64,000 nt of DNA from positions 62,001 through 126,000 of the forward strand of contig JAUIRK010000890.1 of NCBI GenBank assembly GCA_030549495.1, read 5' to 3'. This DNA is from Nectonema munidae. Its lineage: Eukaryota; Nematomorpha; Nectonematoida; Nectonematidae. Each line of letters opens with the position of its first letter. Within the stretch, counting starts at the first letter, position 1. This document shows positions 54,400-64,000 of the stretch, in pieces. A program made the position numbers and the translations under genes. The notes under the pieces were generated by a model. It saw only the letters and a program-made list of their open reading frames with translations. It was not told the DNA's origin and did not search any database.

Positions 54400-55680
54400 G
54401 TTAGGAGTATTCTAGAAATAATAAATATATATAGAGAAGGATAGTCAGATTTATTGTGGGCTGAGGTGAAGGATGGGTTCAATAGTGCCTATCAAGGCGG
54501 AGAGTAAGTTTAAGACTCTGGGTAAGTAATGATGTCGCTTAGATTAGTGGGAAAGTGGCCAAGGTTTGAGGCGCATGTGTTGATAAGTTTGTGTCGGTGT
54601 GAGATGAAGAATGGGCAGAGGAAGGCGAGGTGATATGGTGTTTCGAAAAGTGAGTTGCAGAATCGACACGTCAGGTTGTCTGAGAGTTTAATGCGAAAAA
54701 AGTAGGTTTTGCAGTGGCAATGACCCGAGAGCCACCTAATAAAAGATCTCGATGGAGTGTATTTGTGCGAAGCCCAAGATTGGTGTATCGTATTGATGTT
54801 TGATATGCGCGAAAGCAGGGTGTTTGTGGAGTTGGTTAGGGAATTTTGCCATTGGTTTTGAGTGTGCATGGAAATGTTGCGTAGTAAGACATTGGGGTGT
54901 ACTGAGGTCAAATGGGTTATGCAGGGTCTTGATAAGGTTCTTTTGGCAAGATGGTCAACATGCAGGTTTTCATGTATGTTGGAGTGAGCGGGGCACCAGA
55001 AAATGGAGACAGTGAAATGAGTGGAGAGGAGTCGTAGTTTTGAGAACAATATGGAAGCAAAGAAGGGAACGTTTTTGATAAAGTGTAGATCGCGCGTGAT
55101 GTTAAAGGAGTCTGTATAGAAATGAATATGAGTGAAACGTGTGAAGGTATTGATGTGTTGGGTGATCTGATCGCTTCAGGTGATTAAAATTTGACAATCA
55201 ACATCATAAGTTGTAGTTAAATGGTTTAGAGGATAGCTTGAAGAAAAGAAGGGAGATAGAGGGCGCTTGAGTAAAAAGCAATGGCGATAGCGCATTTTTG
55301 CAATGACATGGAAGCGTCTGTGGAGATTCTCAGAGTTGAAGGGTCGGAGCGATGTCTGAGCTTTTTACCTGTTTACCGGAGAGATTTGTTTGCGTGAATA
55401 GTGCTAGCAAAACGAAGGGGCGAAGAAGGATGTACCACCTTAGGGTGTATGAGGAAACGGTGCGAAGTGGGGAGTGATGTGTGAAGCAGTTACGCGTGAG
55501 GTCTACATGCAGTTTCGCGTTCAGTGGAAGATATAAATGGCAGGGTCAAGATAGGGGAAGTAAAGATTTGTATGAGCTGATGTAGCGTCTGATGAAGATA
55601 TCTTTTAGTTTGATTAAAAGTTGTACGAGTTTGGACCAAGCGGTGTTCATTATAGGATTTAAGGTTACACACGTCTCTTC
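54400..55680 (-). pseudogene. RNase H-bearing LINE, 3' part (minus strand)
   Basis: From 55672 downwards the frames give YNEHRLVQTRTTFNQTKRYL, then RISTDASMSLQKCAIAIAFY (first RNase H Asp) and IHFYTDSFNITRD (second Asp). The main frame at 55049-54510 has IFWCPAHSNIHENLHVDHLA, the usual W-P-H-S-I-N-AD-LA signature of the third part. After it comes a CCHC-like knuckle, CRFCNSLFETPYHLAFLCPF. RNase H followed by a C-terminal knuckle is typical of I-group LINEs. 5'-truncated and frameshifted upstream of 55049. G+C is higher than the neighbourhood, so it may be comparatively young. Confidence 0.75.
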
Positions 55681-56284
55681 TAAGTCAAAATTTTGAAAAT
55701 GTTGCAAAATTTTGCTAAAATTTATGATGAAATTTGCATTTTTTAGATGAATATAATGAGAGATTTATAATCTCATTTTATAACTACAAGATCATAAATT
55801 AAATTTGGATCTTAACTGGCTTGCGTTTATTACAAGAATTTGATTTTTTTGATAATTTTCTACAATTTTTCTTACATCAGGAGGGTTTTGACAATAAAAA
55901 AGAGCAATTATAATATCCGCTAAAAAAGAACATAGACCCTCATTCGCTGGGATGTCAAATTTGATATCAAGATAATCCCTAACCTAACCCTAAACCACAT
56001 TTGCATCCGTATCCGCGAATGCAAAAAATGTCAAATTCCATGCATCTCTTTAAAATACAAATAAAAAAAAATAAAAAAATTAAAAATCTGCCATTTTTGA
56101 TTAGATTTAAAAAATCTAATTCGATTTAAAAATGGTTATAGTTTATAGTTTGTAGGTTGTTTGATGCGCCTCGCATACATAAGACACCTATGCTGGAAAG
56201 GGTATTTAAAAATGAAAATCATAACTTGGCGTACATTTTCATTGGACATTTTGGTTTCTAATTTTTAGGGTTACCCATGGTGGG
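55681..56284. other. spacer
   Basis: AT-rich; a short ccctaacctaaccctaaacc tract at 55977-55996 is telomere-like but tiny. Confidence 0.35.
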
Positions 56285-56463
56285 TTGGTCGGTTGAAAAT
56301 ATTAAAGCACTTTCAACCGTAATGCTATATGCTCGCATTATGCTTGAGATGATTAATCATTGTTTTGTGATTTTGTTTTTAGGAGTCTGAAGTCTTGAGG
56401 ATCGAACCCATGACCTTCTACTGTTAATTAGAGAAGTACACACTAACAACCATTGATGCTCAA
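56285..56463 (-). repeat. SINE family B copy
   Basis: Minus-strand head gagcatcaatggttgtta with B-box gggttcgatcc; body aatcacaaaacaatgattaa; tail ccaaccaac near 56290. It is directly followed by CACTG-MITE sequence, with the same junction as at 39.24 kb. Confidence 0.7.
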
Positions 56464-56795
56464 TTGTATCATTTATTTATTAGATCAGTAAAGTATACAA
56501 TTACTTTATTAACATTATATTTACTTTATTTTACTTGACTATTTTCACAGATATAAGTAGATAAAACACCAGATGAAGTATTCGTTATTTTGTTCACTGT
56601 TAAATCATATGAATCAATAACAAACACATTATGCTTTTATGAAGATAGAGTTTTTATGATATAAAAAACCGCAAATTGTTTTCAGTTTGAATTTAAATAA
56701 AGGGATAAAAAGCTAACATTTTTATACACAGCTATCTGTAGATATAATTAATTTCCATATTTCTCTAGAGAATTTAAAAAAGACTCAATATAGTA
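56464..56795. mobile_element. internal piece of the CACTG MITE
   Basis: attagatcagtaaagtatac, atataagtagataaaacacc and agatgaagtattcgttatt follow 39255-39600 closely. Neither CACTG end is present. Confidence 0.65.
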
Positions 56796-57130
56796 CCCTT
56801 ACCAATATACTTTTATATGACTAAAAAATAATAATTTAGGAGAGTTTTTATTTTAGGGGTCAGTAGAGATCAATTTATTCTTTTGTCACTTTATTAATTT
56901 TATCAATGCAAACGATTTGGGCTACGTTCCACTATAAAATAAATTTCACTTATATATTTTTTCTATTAAAATAACACTAAAAAAGGCTTTCTTTAGTCTT
57001 AAATATACTCGCACTCTTATTTCCCATTGCACTATTCTTATACATCGTTCCTGTATGAGTGTATTATTATTATTTAGAAACTTGCGTTTTTTAAATTATA
57101 ATTTTTATTATCAAATTGTCCTGCTAAAAA

Positions 57131-57400
57131 ATGGGCCTTAAATTTTGTGGTCCAAAATTTTCTGGCTGCTGCTCTATTATAAGTATTTGGGGAGTTATAA
57201 TGCTTTTTCTTTTAGGAGTTTTTTTTAAAATTGAAAGTCCAGCTTTTTATGATGATTTGCCTATTGATAAAGATGATTGGAGTATTGAACAAGTTAGCCA
57301 ATCTTACCAAAGTATATCCAAAAATTGTTTCATTACTGCAGCTGCTTACTGTGTTACATTTGCAATTTCAGCTTTTCAGTTATATTTAAATTTTAAATAG
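57131..57400 (+). CDS. RNASEK: ribonuclease kappa
   Basis: 89 codons, intronless. The N-terminus MGLKFCGPKFSGCC resembles the family's CCGPK start. Transmembrane segment 1 (about residues 17-32) reads ISIWGVIMLFLLGVFF, the most conserved part of RNase kappa. The extracytosolic loop has an acidic PIDKDDW and QVSQSYQSISKNCFIT, close to the family's YEQVSYNCFIAA. Segment 2 (about 67-86) ends AISAFQLYLNF. Family members are about 95-100 residues, so length fits. The protein is a small integral membrane component associated with the V-ATPase V0 sector; the older report of ribonuclease activity gave the name. Poly(A) signal AATAAA at 57456-57461. The next gene starts 120 bp after the stop. Confidence 0.88.
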   Translation: MGLKFCGPKFSGCCSIISIWGVIMLFLLGVFFKIESPAFYDDLPIDKDDWSIEQVSQSYQSISKNCFITAAAYCVTFAISAFQLYLNFK

Positions 57401-57455
57401 ATTCAATTCTCATTCCATGTGTTCTTTTTTAAATGTTTATTTAATTTGATCGTTT

Positions 57456-57461
57456 AATAAA
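57456..57461 (+). terminator. poly(A) signal of RNASEK
   Basis: AATAAA 56 bases after the RNASEK stop and 60 bases before the next start codon. Confidence 0.6.
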
Positions 57462-57520
57462 TTTGTCTATATAATTCAAAATTTCTATAATTATAGTTTA
57501 AAAAGATTCTATCCAAATTA

Positions 57521-58990
57521 ATGTGTTTTAGAGAACTTGATTACTCCTTACAAAGACTAAGTTTAAGTTTGGAGAAGAGATTTTATGGGGATTTAAATAT
57601 TAAGAATTATATCCTAATTAGGAATAAATTTACAAGTCGGTCTATGAGTACTATTCTTCCAAATCTTATGTTCATTAATGCTACTTTAAACTCTATTGAG
57701 AAAAATTTTGTCAAAGCAAAAATAATTAATAGTGTCAACCTTTTGGACTCAGTTTTTTTGTTTTTAACATATTCCAAATATATGATTTCTCGTTCAAACA
57801 TTTTAATTCAGTATGCTTTCGCTGAACTCTTGTTTACATGTTTTGAACTCAGACATTTTGAATCTCTCAACAGAGATATACTTCAACTATTCCTGAAATT
57901 TAAAGAAAATCCTCAATATTCATCTTTCATTATTATTTTTATTGAAACATTTGTTGAAAAATGTAAATTTAATCTCACTTCAGAAAAGAGTAAAGAAATC
58001 AATGATTTTCTTTTTTCGAGAATTATTTCAAGTCTTCCTAATTTAGAAAAGTTAACAAAAATTCAAGTTATATCATATTTCTCATCCTTAATATACTTAA
58101 ATAGGAATTTTTTCCTTTCTGTTTCCCCTGTAAATGAGATAAGATGTTTATTTATTAATAAAAGCGAATCATTATCAATAAATCAAGTTTTATGCATTCT
58201 TAAATATCTTTATTTTATTCAAAAAGATAGAAAAATTTGTTTACATGAGTTGTCTTCAGGAAATATTTGTAATTTAATTTTAATTAGGATTTTTTATTTC
58301 ATTAGAATTGGTCATATTGATAGCACATGTCCTTTAAAGATCTTATCAAGTCAAGGAAGTAATTCTGTTAAATTTTTTGATGAACACTTTTATTATAAAC
58401 CATTGCAAAAAAGTATTATAATTTACTTCATACTTTTCACATCAAACGAGTTCATGACTTATGAAACCGTATTTGATGTTGACTCTAAATTGAATACATT
58501 TGAAGAAACGTTATCTCTCATAAAGTGTTTAAATTCAAATAAAAAGGACCCCTCTATAACTTTCAGTCATAGGAAAATCTTGGATTTCATAACTTTCTTT
58601 TCACTCGATGATGAATACTTGTTTTGTGCCTTGTCTAATCTCGTGGATATGTTTGCTTCTCTGCTTCGATATAAGGCCTGTAAGAGAAAATATTGTGAGC
58701 TAGTGAAAAGCGAAAGTATTGTAAACTCGTTTTCCTTATTCAATGCTCTGATCCTCTCCATTGATCAAAATATAGATCTTTTTATCACCTTTCTCTCTTC
58801 TTCAGAAACTGCTTCCCAAACTTTGACATATTTGTTAAAATTTCTAAAAGTGGCTACTGATAAAACTCTTAATGATGTATCTAGAACTTTTTTAATGCTA
58901 TTAAGCGAAAAATTATGTAATTTATCTCAAAACTCCTCCTTTCCTTATGATCCATCTGCTCTAATTTCAAGAATTCGACGCTTAAAATAA
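57521..58990 (+). CDS. putative Lines/LINS1-like protein
   Basis: 489 codons, intronless, rich in Leu, Phe, Ser and Ile, with repeated amphipathic helices and no signal peptide or clear membrane segment. The C-terminal ~120 residues recall the Lines family C-terminal domain: DDEYLFCALSNLVDMFASLL, LFITFLSSSETASQTLTYLL and, at the end, SSFPYDPSALISRIRRLK, comparable to the FPYNxxPLLRLLE ending known from LINS1. Lines proteins modulate Wnt and segment-polarity signalling in flies and are linked to cognition in vertebrates. They are usually 700-860 residues, so this would be short at the N-terminus. An AG at 57495-57496 lies 24 bases before the ATG. AATAAA overlaps the stop codon (58986-58991), with another at 59032-59037. 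Function is tentative; coding status is solid. Confidence 0.7.
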   Translation: MCFRELDYSLQRLSLSLEKRFYGDLNIKNYILIRNKFTSRSMSTILPNLMFINATLNSIEKNFVKAKIINSVNLLDSVFLFLTYSKYMISRSNILIQYAFAELLFTCFELRHFESLNRDILQLFLKFKENPQYSSFIIIFIETFVEKCKFNLTSEKSKEINDFLFSRIISSLPNLEKLTKIQVISYFSSLIYLNRNFFLSVSPVNEIRCLFINKSESLSINQVLCILKYLYFIQKDRKICLHELSSGNICNLILIRIFYFIRIGHIDSTCPLKILSSQGSNSVKFFDEHFYYKPLQKSIIIYFILFTSNEFMTYETVFDVDSKLNTFEETLSLIKCLNSNKKDPSITFSHRKILDFITFFSLDDEYLFCALSNLVDMFASLLRYKACKRKYCELVKSESIVNSFSLFNALILSIDQNIDLFITFLSSSETASQTLTYLLKFLKVATDKTLNDVSRTFLMLLSEKLCNLSQNSSFPYDPSALISRIRRLK

Positions 58991-59490
58991 AGCTCCGTAA
59001 AGATGAAAGAATTATATATATTTGTTGGTTAAATAAATATGTGCATGCTTTTTATTTCTATACTCATCCATCTACAAATTTTTCTCTTTTCACTTCTTTG
59101 TGATCCAAAAATAGAATATTATAATTAATGTTAAAGATTAGTGAAATTTGACAAAATAATTGTAATTTCATGAAAGTATCGTAAACACCTGTGTTTAATT
59201 CGCTAACATGGTTAATCCGCATCCCAATTATAGTCTATTATTTTCAGTAACATACTTTGGATAATCCGCACCGTAACTTTAGAAACATTGAGCTAAACAC
59301 GATATTTATTATATAATAATAGGATGAATAGATGGAATAAGAATGAAGAAATCTGAGATTAATCTAAATCTTGGTGCTATATTTTATGCGTTTCGCCTAT
59401 TTTCGTTCACATAATTTTATATTTCGACTTTTTTTTCTTGGGTTAAATTATGTTTGCGTAGATGACCCGCACCCCTGTTTTTAGTCAACC

Positions 59491-62400
59491 CTATTAGTTG
59501 TGGGGGGCGTAAAACGCCCCCCCCCCTTCACTAAAAAATTAATTGTAGAAAATTGGCTGAATCATATCCCTTCAAATTTGGTGACTTTTCCTAAAATCGC
59601 TAGCTGCATCTTTTTAAATCATTTTCATGGTAGTTGAATGACCCCTTCATGTTCAAAACTGTCAATCAAAATCAAAAATTTTAATTTTTCAGCAAAATTT
59701 TGACATTATCTGTACTTAACCTTATAACTTAGGATCTATATTATATAATACCCTGAAAATTTATAATTATATACAGTTTGGAACGCATAACACTTTATAT
59801 ATTTAATTTTTTCAATAATCACGGCTACTTTTTAGAAAATGTCAATCAAAATTTTGATTGATCAAAAATATATCTAATAAAATATACCTTCAAATTTTAC
59901 ATAAAATATATGTTTTTATACTAAATCGGTCATGCTGTTTTCATTTCTGGACTCATTTTTAACATTTAGGATCTGAAAATACCTATAAGTATTAATCAAA
60001 TTTGCGGTTTACTTCTGAAAATTGTCTCCAAAAACATTCCTTCACATTTTACATAAAATATATGCGTTATGCTAAATCGGCCATGCTGGTTTCATTTCTG
60101 GACTCATTTTTTACGTTTAGGATATGGAAATACCTATAAGTGTTAATCAAATTTGCGGTTTACTTCTAAAAATTGTCTCCAAAAACATTCATTCAAATTT
60201 TACAATGAAATATATGTTTTATACCAAATCAACCATGCTGTTTTCATTTCTGAACTCATTTTTCACATTTAGAGGTTTTAAAATATCAGTCAAAATTTGC
60301 GGTTTACTTCTAAAAGCTATCTTCAAAATATTCTCTCAATTTTACATGAAATATTTGTTTTTATACCAAATCGATCATGCTGTTTTCATTTTTGAACTCA
60401 TTTTTTACATTTAGGATTTGAAAATACCTATAAGTATAAATCAAATTTGCGGTTTACTTCTGAAAATTTTCTCCAAAAATATTCTCTTGAAATATATGTT
60501 TTTATACCAAATCAACCATGCTAGTTTCATTTATGGACTCAATTTTTGCAGTTTGAATTTGAAAATACATATAAGTATCAATTAAATTTGCGTTTAGTTC
60601 TAAAATTTTTTTTTATAGCAAATATATCATGATGATTTCATTTCTGAACACAGTTTTCGCATTTAGAGGTTTTACTGCTAGTGTCAATCAAATTTGCGGT
60701 TTATGTCTGAAAACTATATCCCAAAATATTCTCTCTAATTTTACATGAAATATATGTTTTTATACCAATTCGACCATGATAATTTTTATTTCTGAAATCA
60801 TTTTTTTGCATTTAGATGTTTTAAATGTCTGAAAGTGTCAATCAAATTTTCGATTTACGTCTAATGTCTGCAGAAATATTTTTGAAATTTAAATAAAATA
60901 TCTGTTATTATGCCAAATGGAAGATGCGGGTTTCATTTTTGGTCTCAGGTTTGGCATTTATGGTTTTAAAATATCTGAAAGCTTCAATCAGATTTGCGGT
61001 TTACTTCTAGATACTGTCTTCAATATTATTTTCAAAAAAATAAAATATCTGTTTTATACCAAATCCACTATGCTTATTTTATTTCTGTACTGGATTTTGG
61101 ATAATACGGTTAAAAAATATCTCGAAGTGGCAATTGAATTAGTAATGTATGCCTGAAAATCAGTTCTGTAAAAAGTTTTTAAAAAATGACTGCATATTAG
61201 GTATATAGTAAAAATATACTTTTTTTGTATATTTCGGCTTATAATACTTTCTACAATCATTTTGAGTATGAAATATTTATTAAAAAAAATAAAACGTATT
61301 ATAAAATCTTTTGAAAATTTGTATGAGAGAAGGAACAAAGTTGAAAACTAATTTAAAAGAGAACATGTGATCAAAACAAATAATTAAAAAAAAATATGTA
61401 TCTTGACTAAATGGAAGATCTACCATGTTCTAATGAACTAGGAAGTGGTTTAATTATATAATATTAGATGCTTCAAAAAAGATTTTGACTGTGAAAAAGA
61501 AGTTCCTCTTTTACAAATGAAAAATATTTAAATCTATAGCTTATAATCTAGGATTACAGTTAACATTTAGCTAAGATGGGTAGGAAATCTGAAAATTTAG
61601 AATAGGTCAGATTTATCAAAAATGACACAGATGCCAATATGTGAGAATTTAGTCACTATCAAGATATTTTTAATTTAAATTGAATTTGTTCATCTTTTTC
61701 CTTTTGCGTCAAAGAGATAATTTTTTAGATGAAGAACGTGGACAACGTTTTGTAATTGAACAATGAACATCACGAATGATTCATCAGAAAAAAACCTTTG
61801 AAATGAGATTGGTTGAGAAATATTCAGGCCTGATAATAAAATACACGATACTGATAAAAAAAGTCTAAGATCATCAAGAAGATTCTTTTATCAGAATGCT
61901 TTTAGAGACAAAAAAAGTTTTTTTATCGTTATAAAAAAATTTTCGAAAACACATTGAAGAATATAAATTTCTAATGAAAAAAGAGCTACCAAGAAAAGAT
62001 CATCATAGAATGAATAGCAAAATTACATACTGTAAATTATAATATGACGTAGAGACTACAAGTCGATAACAAATTTGTAGCCAAAAAGATGGAGGTCCTA
62101 TCGAGTTACATAAGTTACTGTAGAATGAAATACTGCAAGTAGAAGTTATTTTTATGTTTATATATTTGACATTGATATACAGGTTTAATCCATTTTTTGA
62201 CAGGTTTCACTCCTTTTTTTTGGGATAAATCAATTTTTTGACAGGTTTGATTGATTTTCATAAAAAAATGAATATCACCACTGAATTCAGCATATTTGAA
62301 AATGGGTATACATGTGTAAAAAACTTTATATAATTATTTAGATAAAAAGTTCCTTTTTGAGATGAGCTGTCAAATATAAATCAATTTTTTGACAGGTTTG

Positions 62401-62578
62401 ATTGATTTTCATAAAAAAAAATGGACATCACCAATGAATTCAGCATAGTTGAAATATATATGTAACATTAAAAATATTTATAAAAACTTATTAATATCTG
62501 AGAAAAATAGGGGGGGGCACTTTACGCCCCCCCCCCCCCCAGCACTTGAGCGGATAAATTTTGCCCAGCACTAATAGG
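59491..62578. mobile_element. TTAA-type (piggyBac-like) non-autonomous element, about 3.1 kb
   Basis: The left end ccctattagttgtgggggg pairs with the reversed right end ccctattagtgctgggcaaa. The right flank is ttaa and the left flank is tcaa. Both ends carry a G-run/C-run hairpin with a gcgtaaa core (59502-59528; 62511-62540). The interior holds a tandem array (59890-61150) and no transposase that I can recognise. Related right ends lie at 37420-37634 and past 63890. Confidence 0.65.
59890..61150 (+). repeat. tandem array, about 8 diverged units of ~148 bp
   Basis: The landmark aaatttgcggtttacttct recurs at about 60001, 60152, 60297, 60447, 60588, 60693, 60848 and 60993. Spacings are mostly 141-155 bp, with one shortened unit. 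Each unit also has a catgctgttttcatttctg and ctcattttt-acatttagga block. Short frames in the array are artefacts. Confidence 0.88.
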
Positions 62579-62579
62579 G

Positions 62580-62955
62580 TTAATAAAGGACTTGATTAGT
62601 ATCAAAAGAAGTTATGGACAACTGATTGAGATGACCGAAAAAAACAGAAAGTTTAAATTTTTCTATTTTAAAGGCATTTGAAATGTATGAAAATTTACAT
62701 TTTGAAGAAGATGAATGTGATATAAAAACTTATTTCGATAGAAGAATAAATTCAAACGATCTAGTTCAAATAATGAAGATGGATGATAAAAGTGTGTCTC
62801 CATATGTTTATGATCTCCTTCAAAATTGTCAAGCTACAACAGTAGCTGTAGAGAGATCTTTTTCCATGCTTAAAAAACTTATGTCCAAAGACACAAATTT
62901 TTCTAAGGAGAACATTTTCAAGTATTTCATGTTATATTATAACAGCAATTGTTAG
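62580..62955 (+). pseudogene. hAT transposase C-terminal dimerisation fragment
   Basis: The frame at 62683-62955 ends with LLQNCQATTVAVERSFSMLK, KLMSKDTNFSKENIFKYFM and LYYNSN. The ERSFSxLKK block is the hAT dimerisation signature. Upstream text at 62590-62675 (SIKRSYGQLIEMTEKNRKFK) may belong to the same gene. The N-terminal and catalytic parts are missing. It resembles the C-terminal remnant at 16.7-16.9 kb. Confidence 0.75.
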
Positions 62956-63359
62956 TTCATTTCAATAAATTTTTAGGTCAACTTTTTTTTCTAAAAGTTA
63001 ATTTTTTTACATTGATTTGTCAACTTTTCAGAATTTTTTAGGTCAATTTTTGTTGCCTCTAGTTATATCCTTCAAACGACAAAACCAATCTTCAACTATT
63101 GAACAGTCAACATTACTTTTTTCACCGCATAGAGCATAAGACTTTACCGAAAACCTTGATTTCCAAGAAGTCAAAAACCCTGATTTGTGTTAAAATTGTT
63201 GTTCAAATTTGAACTTACGTCTATATACACATCATTGTTTAATTTCAGTTATTATTTTTTACTACATAAATTCAAAATGTTGAAAAATCTTTTGTTTATG
63301 CTGTAATTCATTGTATTTTTCTTCTTTTCCTTAGCTCTATAACATTTTTTTGTGTCCTT

Positions 63360-63480
63360 TATAGACAGAGGATGTCCGGTTTACACAGAATTAAAATACA
63401 TTGGAAAGAATAGAAGTGTTTTGGGACTTTGAAAATAATCCGGTATATTCGGAGGCCGGTTTAGACAGAGTTTACTGTAT
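63360..63480. mobile_element. Tigger/pogo end fragment
   Basis: atgtccggtttacacagaat and, at the right, ggccggtttagacagagttt followed by actgta. The reversed right end CAGTAAACTCTGTCTAAACC after TA is a typical Tigger terminus. The partner end is not found. Confidence 0.6.
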
Positions 63481-63889
63481 TTAAAAAACATGATGTAATC
63501 ATGCAAACTCCATTTGAAATTTAATTCACAACGTATTTTTCATTCTATAGTCTAAAAATAAAAGAAAAATTTTGAACATAAATATATGAATCAATTTTAT
63601 AGTATAATGATGAGTATCAAAATTGATATTCGTGCCTCATTGGAAATTTTGATACTGAAAAAATTTGTTTTATTATAGATTCCAAATAAAATCTAAACTT
63701 CAAAGAGAAATAAATTCATTTATGAAACTAAAAATTTGAATATAGTCCTTGGAGAATAGCATGAAAACAAATCGTTCAAAAATCAGTACAATATATCTGA
63801 CCTTAAACATACCACGATTTTAAAAAAAGTTCCAAATTAATCAAAAATGTTAAAAAAAACTTTTTATAACTACTTAAATGAAGAGTTAA

Positions 63890-64000
63890 TTTTTTCAGTT
63901 GAACTGTCAAATATCAATCAATTTTTGACAAGTTTGATTGATTTTTAAAAAAAATAAACGTGACTATCGTATTCATGAAAACGGGTGTATATAAATAGAA
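63890..64000. mobile_element. partial repeat copy running off the window
   Basis: gaactgtcaaatatcaatca, then tttttgacaagtttgattga, follows the sub-terminal block of the TTAA-type elements at 37420 and 62365. The rest lies beyond the window. Confidence 0.55.

Noticed and set aside
54800-55015. 71-codon plus-strand frame
   Set aside because: Antisense shadow of the LINE RNase H/knuckle frame.
59890-61150. CRISPR-like regular repetition
   Set aside because: Units are contiguous, diverged and about 148 bp long with no unique spacers, and the genome is eukaryotic; this is a tandem satellite-like array.
60124-61156. Short frames with repeated text such as ICGLLLK
   Set aside because: The repetition is that of the DNA tandem array; frames break unpredictably between units.

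Overview
The window looks like an intron-rich, strongly AT-rich animal genome (about 30% G+C by eye, not counted). It is dominated by decayed transposable elements, with a handful of host genes between them. The repeat mix (tRNA-derived SINEs, hAT, piggyBac, pogo/Tigger and CACTG-ended elements, non-LTR and Ty3/gypsy fragments) and the style of the host proteins suggest an arthropod. A parasitic copepod such as a sea louse is my best guess, but that is an inference from memory, not shown by the sequence.

Host genes I can support: (1) an orphan 453-codon open exon at 965-2326 (+); (2) a complete casein kinase 1 family gene on the minus strand, spliced from six exons between 23699 and 12688 (309 codons from the first Met), with transposons in three of its five introns; (3) an intronless monocarboxylate-transporter-like MFS protein at 51762-53006 (+); (4) ribonuclease kappa (V-ATPase-associated) at 57131-57400 (+), followed 120 bp later by (5) a 489-codon protein that I read, tentatively, as a Lines/LINS1 homologue. 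Two small minus-strand exon candidates (4033-4425, 5738-5860) are weaker.

Layout: 1-560 hAT relic; 965-2326 orphan gene; 3060-7300 MITEs and weak exons; 7713-9325 broken copy of an uncharacterised Cys/His-rich family; 10.1-10.6 kb TTAA-flanked MITEs; 12.7-23.7 kb CK1 gene with hAT, BED-finger, SINE and nested pogo/hAT insertions in its introns; 24.3-28.0 kb a poly(A)-tailed retroelement 3' end with an unusual RNase H domain, followed directly by a 5'-truncated non-LTR retrotransposon; 28.4-29.1 kb a MULE-like foldback element; 32.5-33.5 kb a TTAA MITE and a near-identical 457-bp tandem duplication; 34.1-35.8 kb a Tigger-type transposase pseudogene split by a hAT MITE; 37.4-38.4 kb repeat end and gypsy reverse transcriptase; 39-44 kb CACTG MITEs and SINEs; 45.7-48.0 kb a complete but dead piggyBac; 48-51.5 kb LINE and SINE debris; 51.8-53.0 kb transporter; 54.4-55.7 kb a second LINE (RNase H type, minus strand); 57.1-59.0 kb the RNASEK/LINS-like pair; 59.5-62.6 kb a TTAA-type element with an internal ~148-bp tandem array and G/C-run hairpins at both ends; then hAT and Tigger ends and another repeat copy leaving the window.

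I found no CRISPR array, rRNA, credible functional tRNA or defence-type gene cluster. I do not see a clear undescribed biological system. The most informative signals are element-in-element insertions with readable target-site duplications, the hairpin-ended TTAA element family, and the tight RNASEK/LINS-like gene pair that might be an operon.
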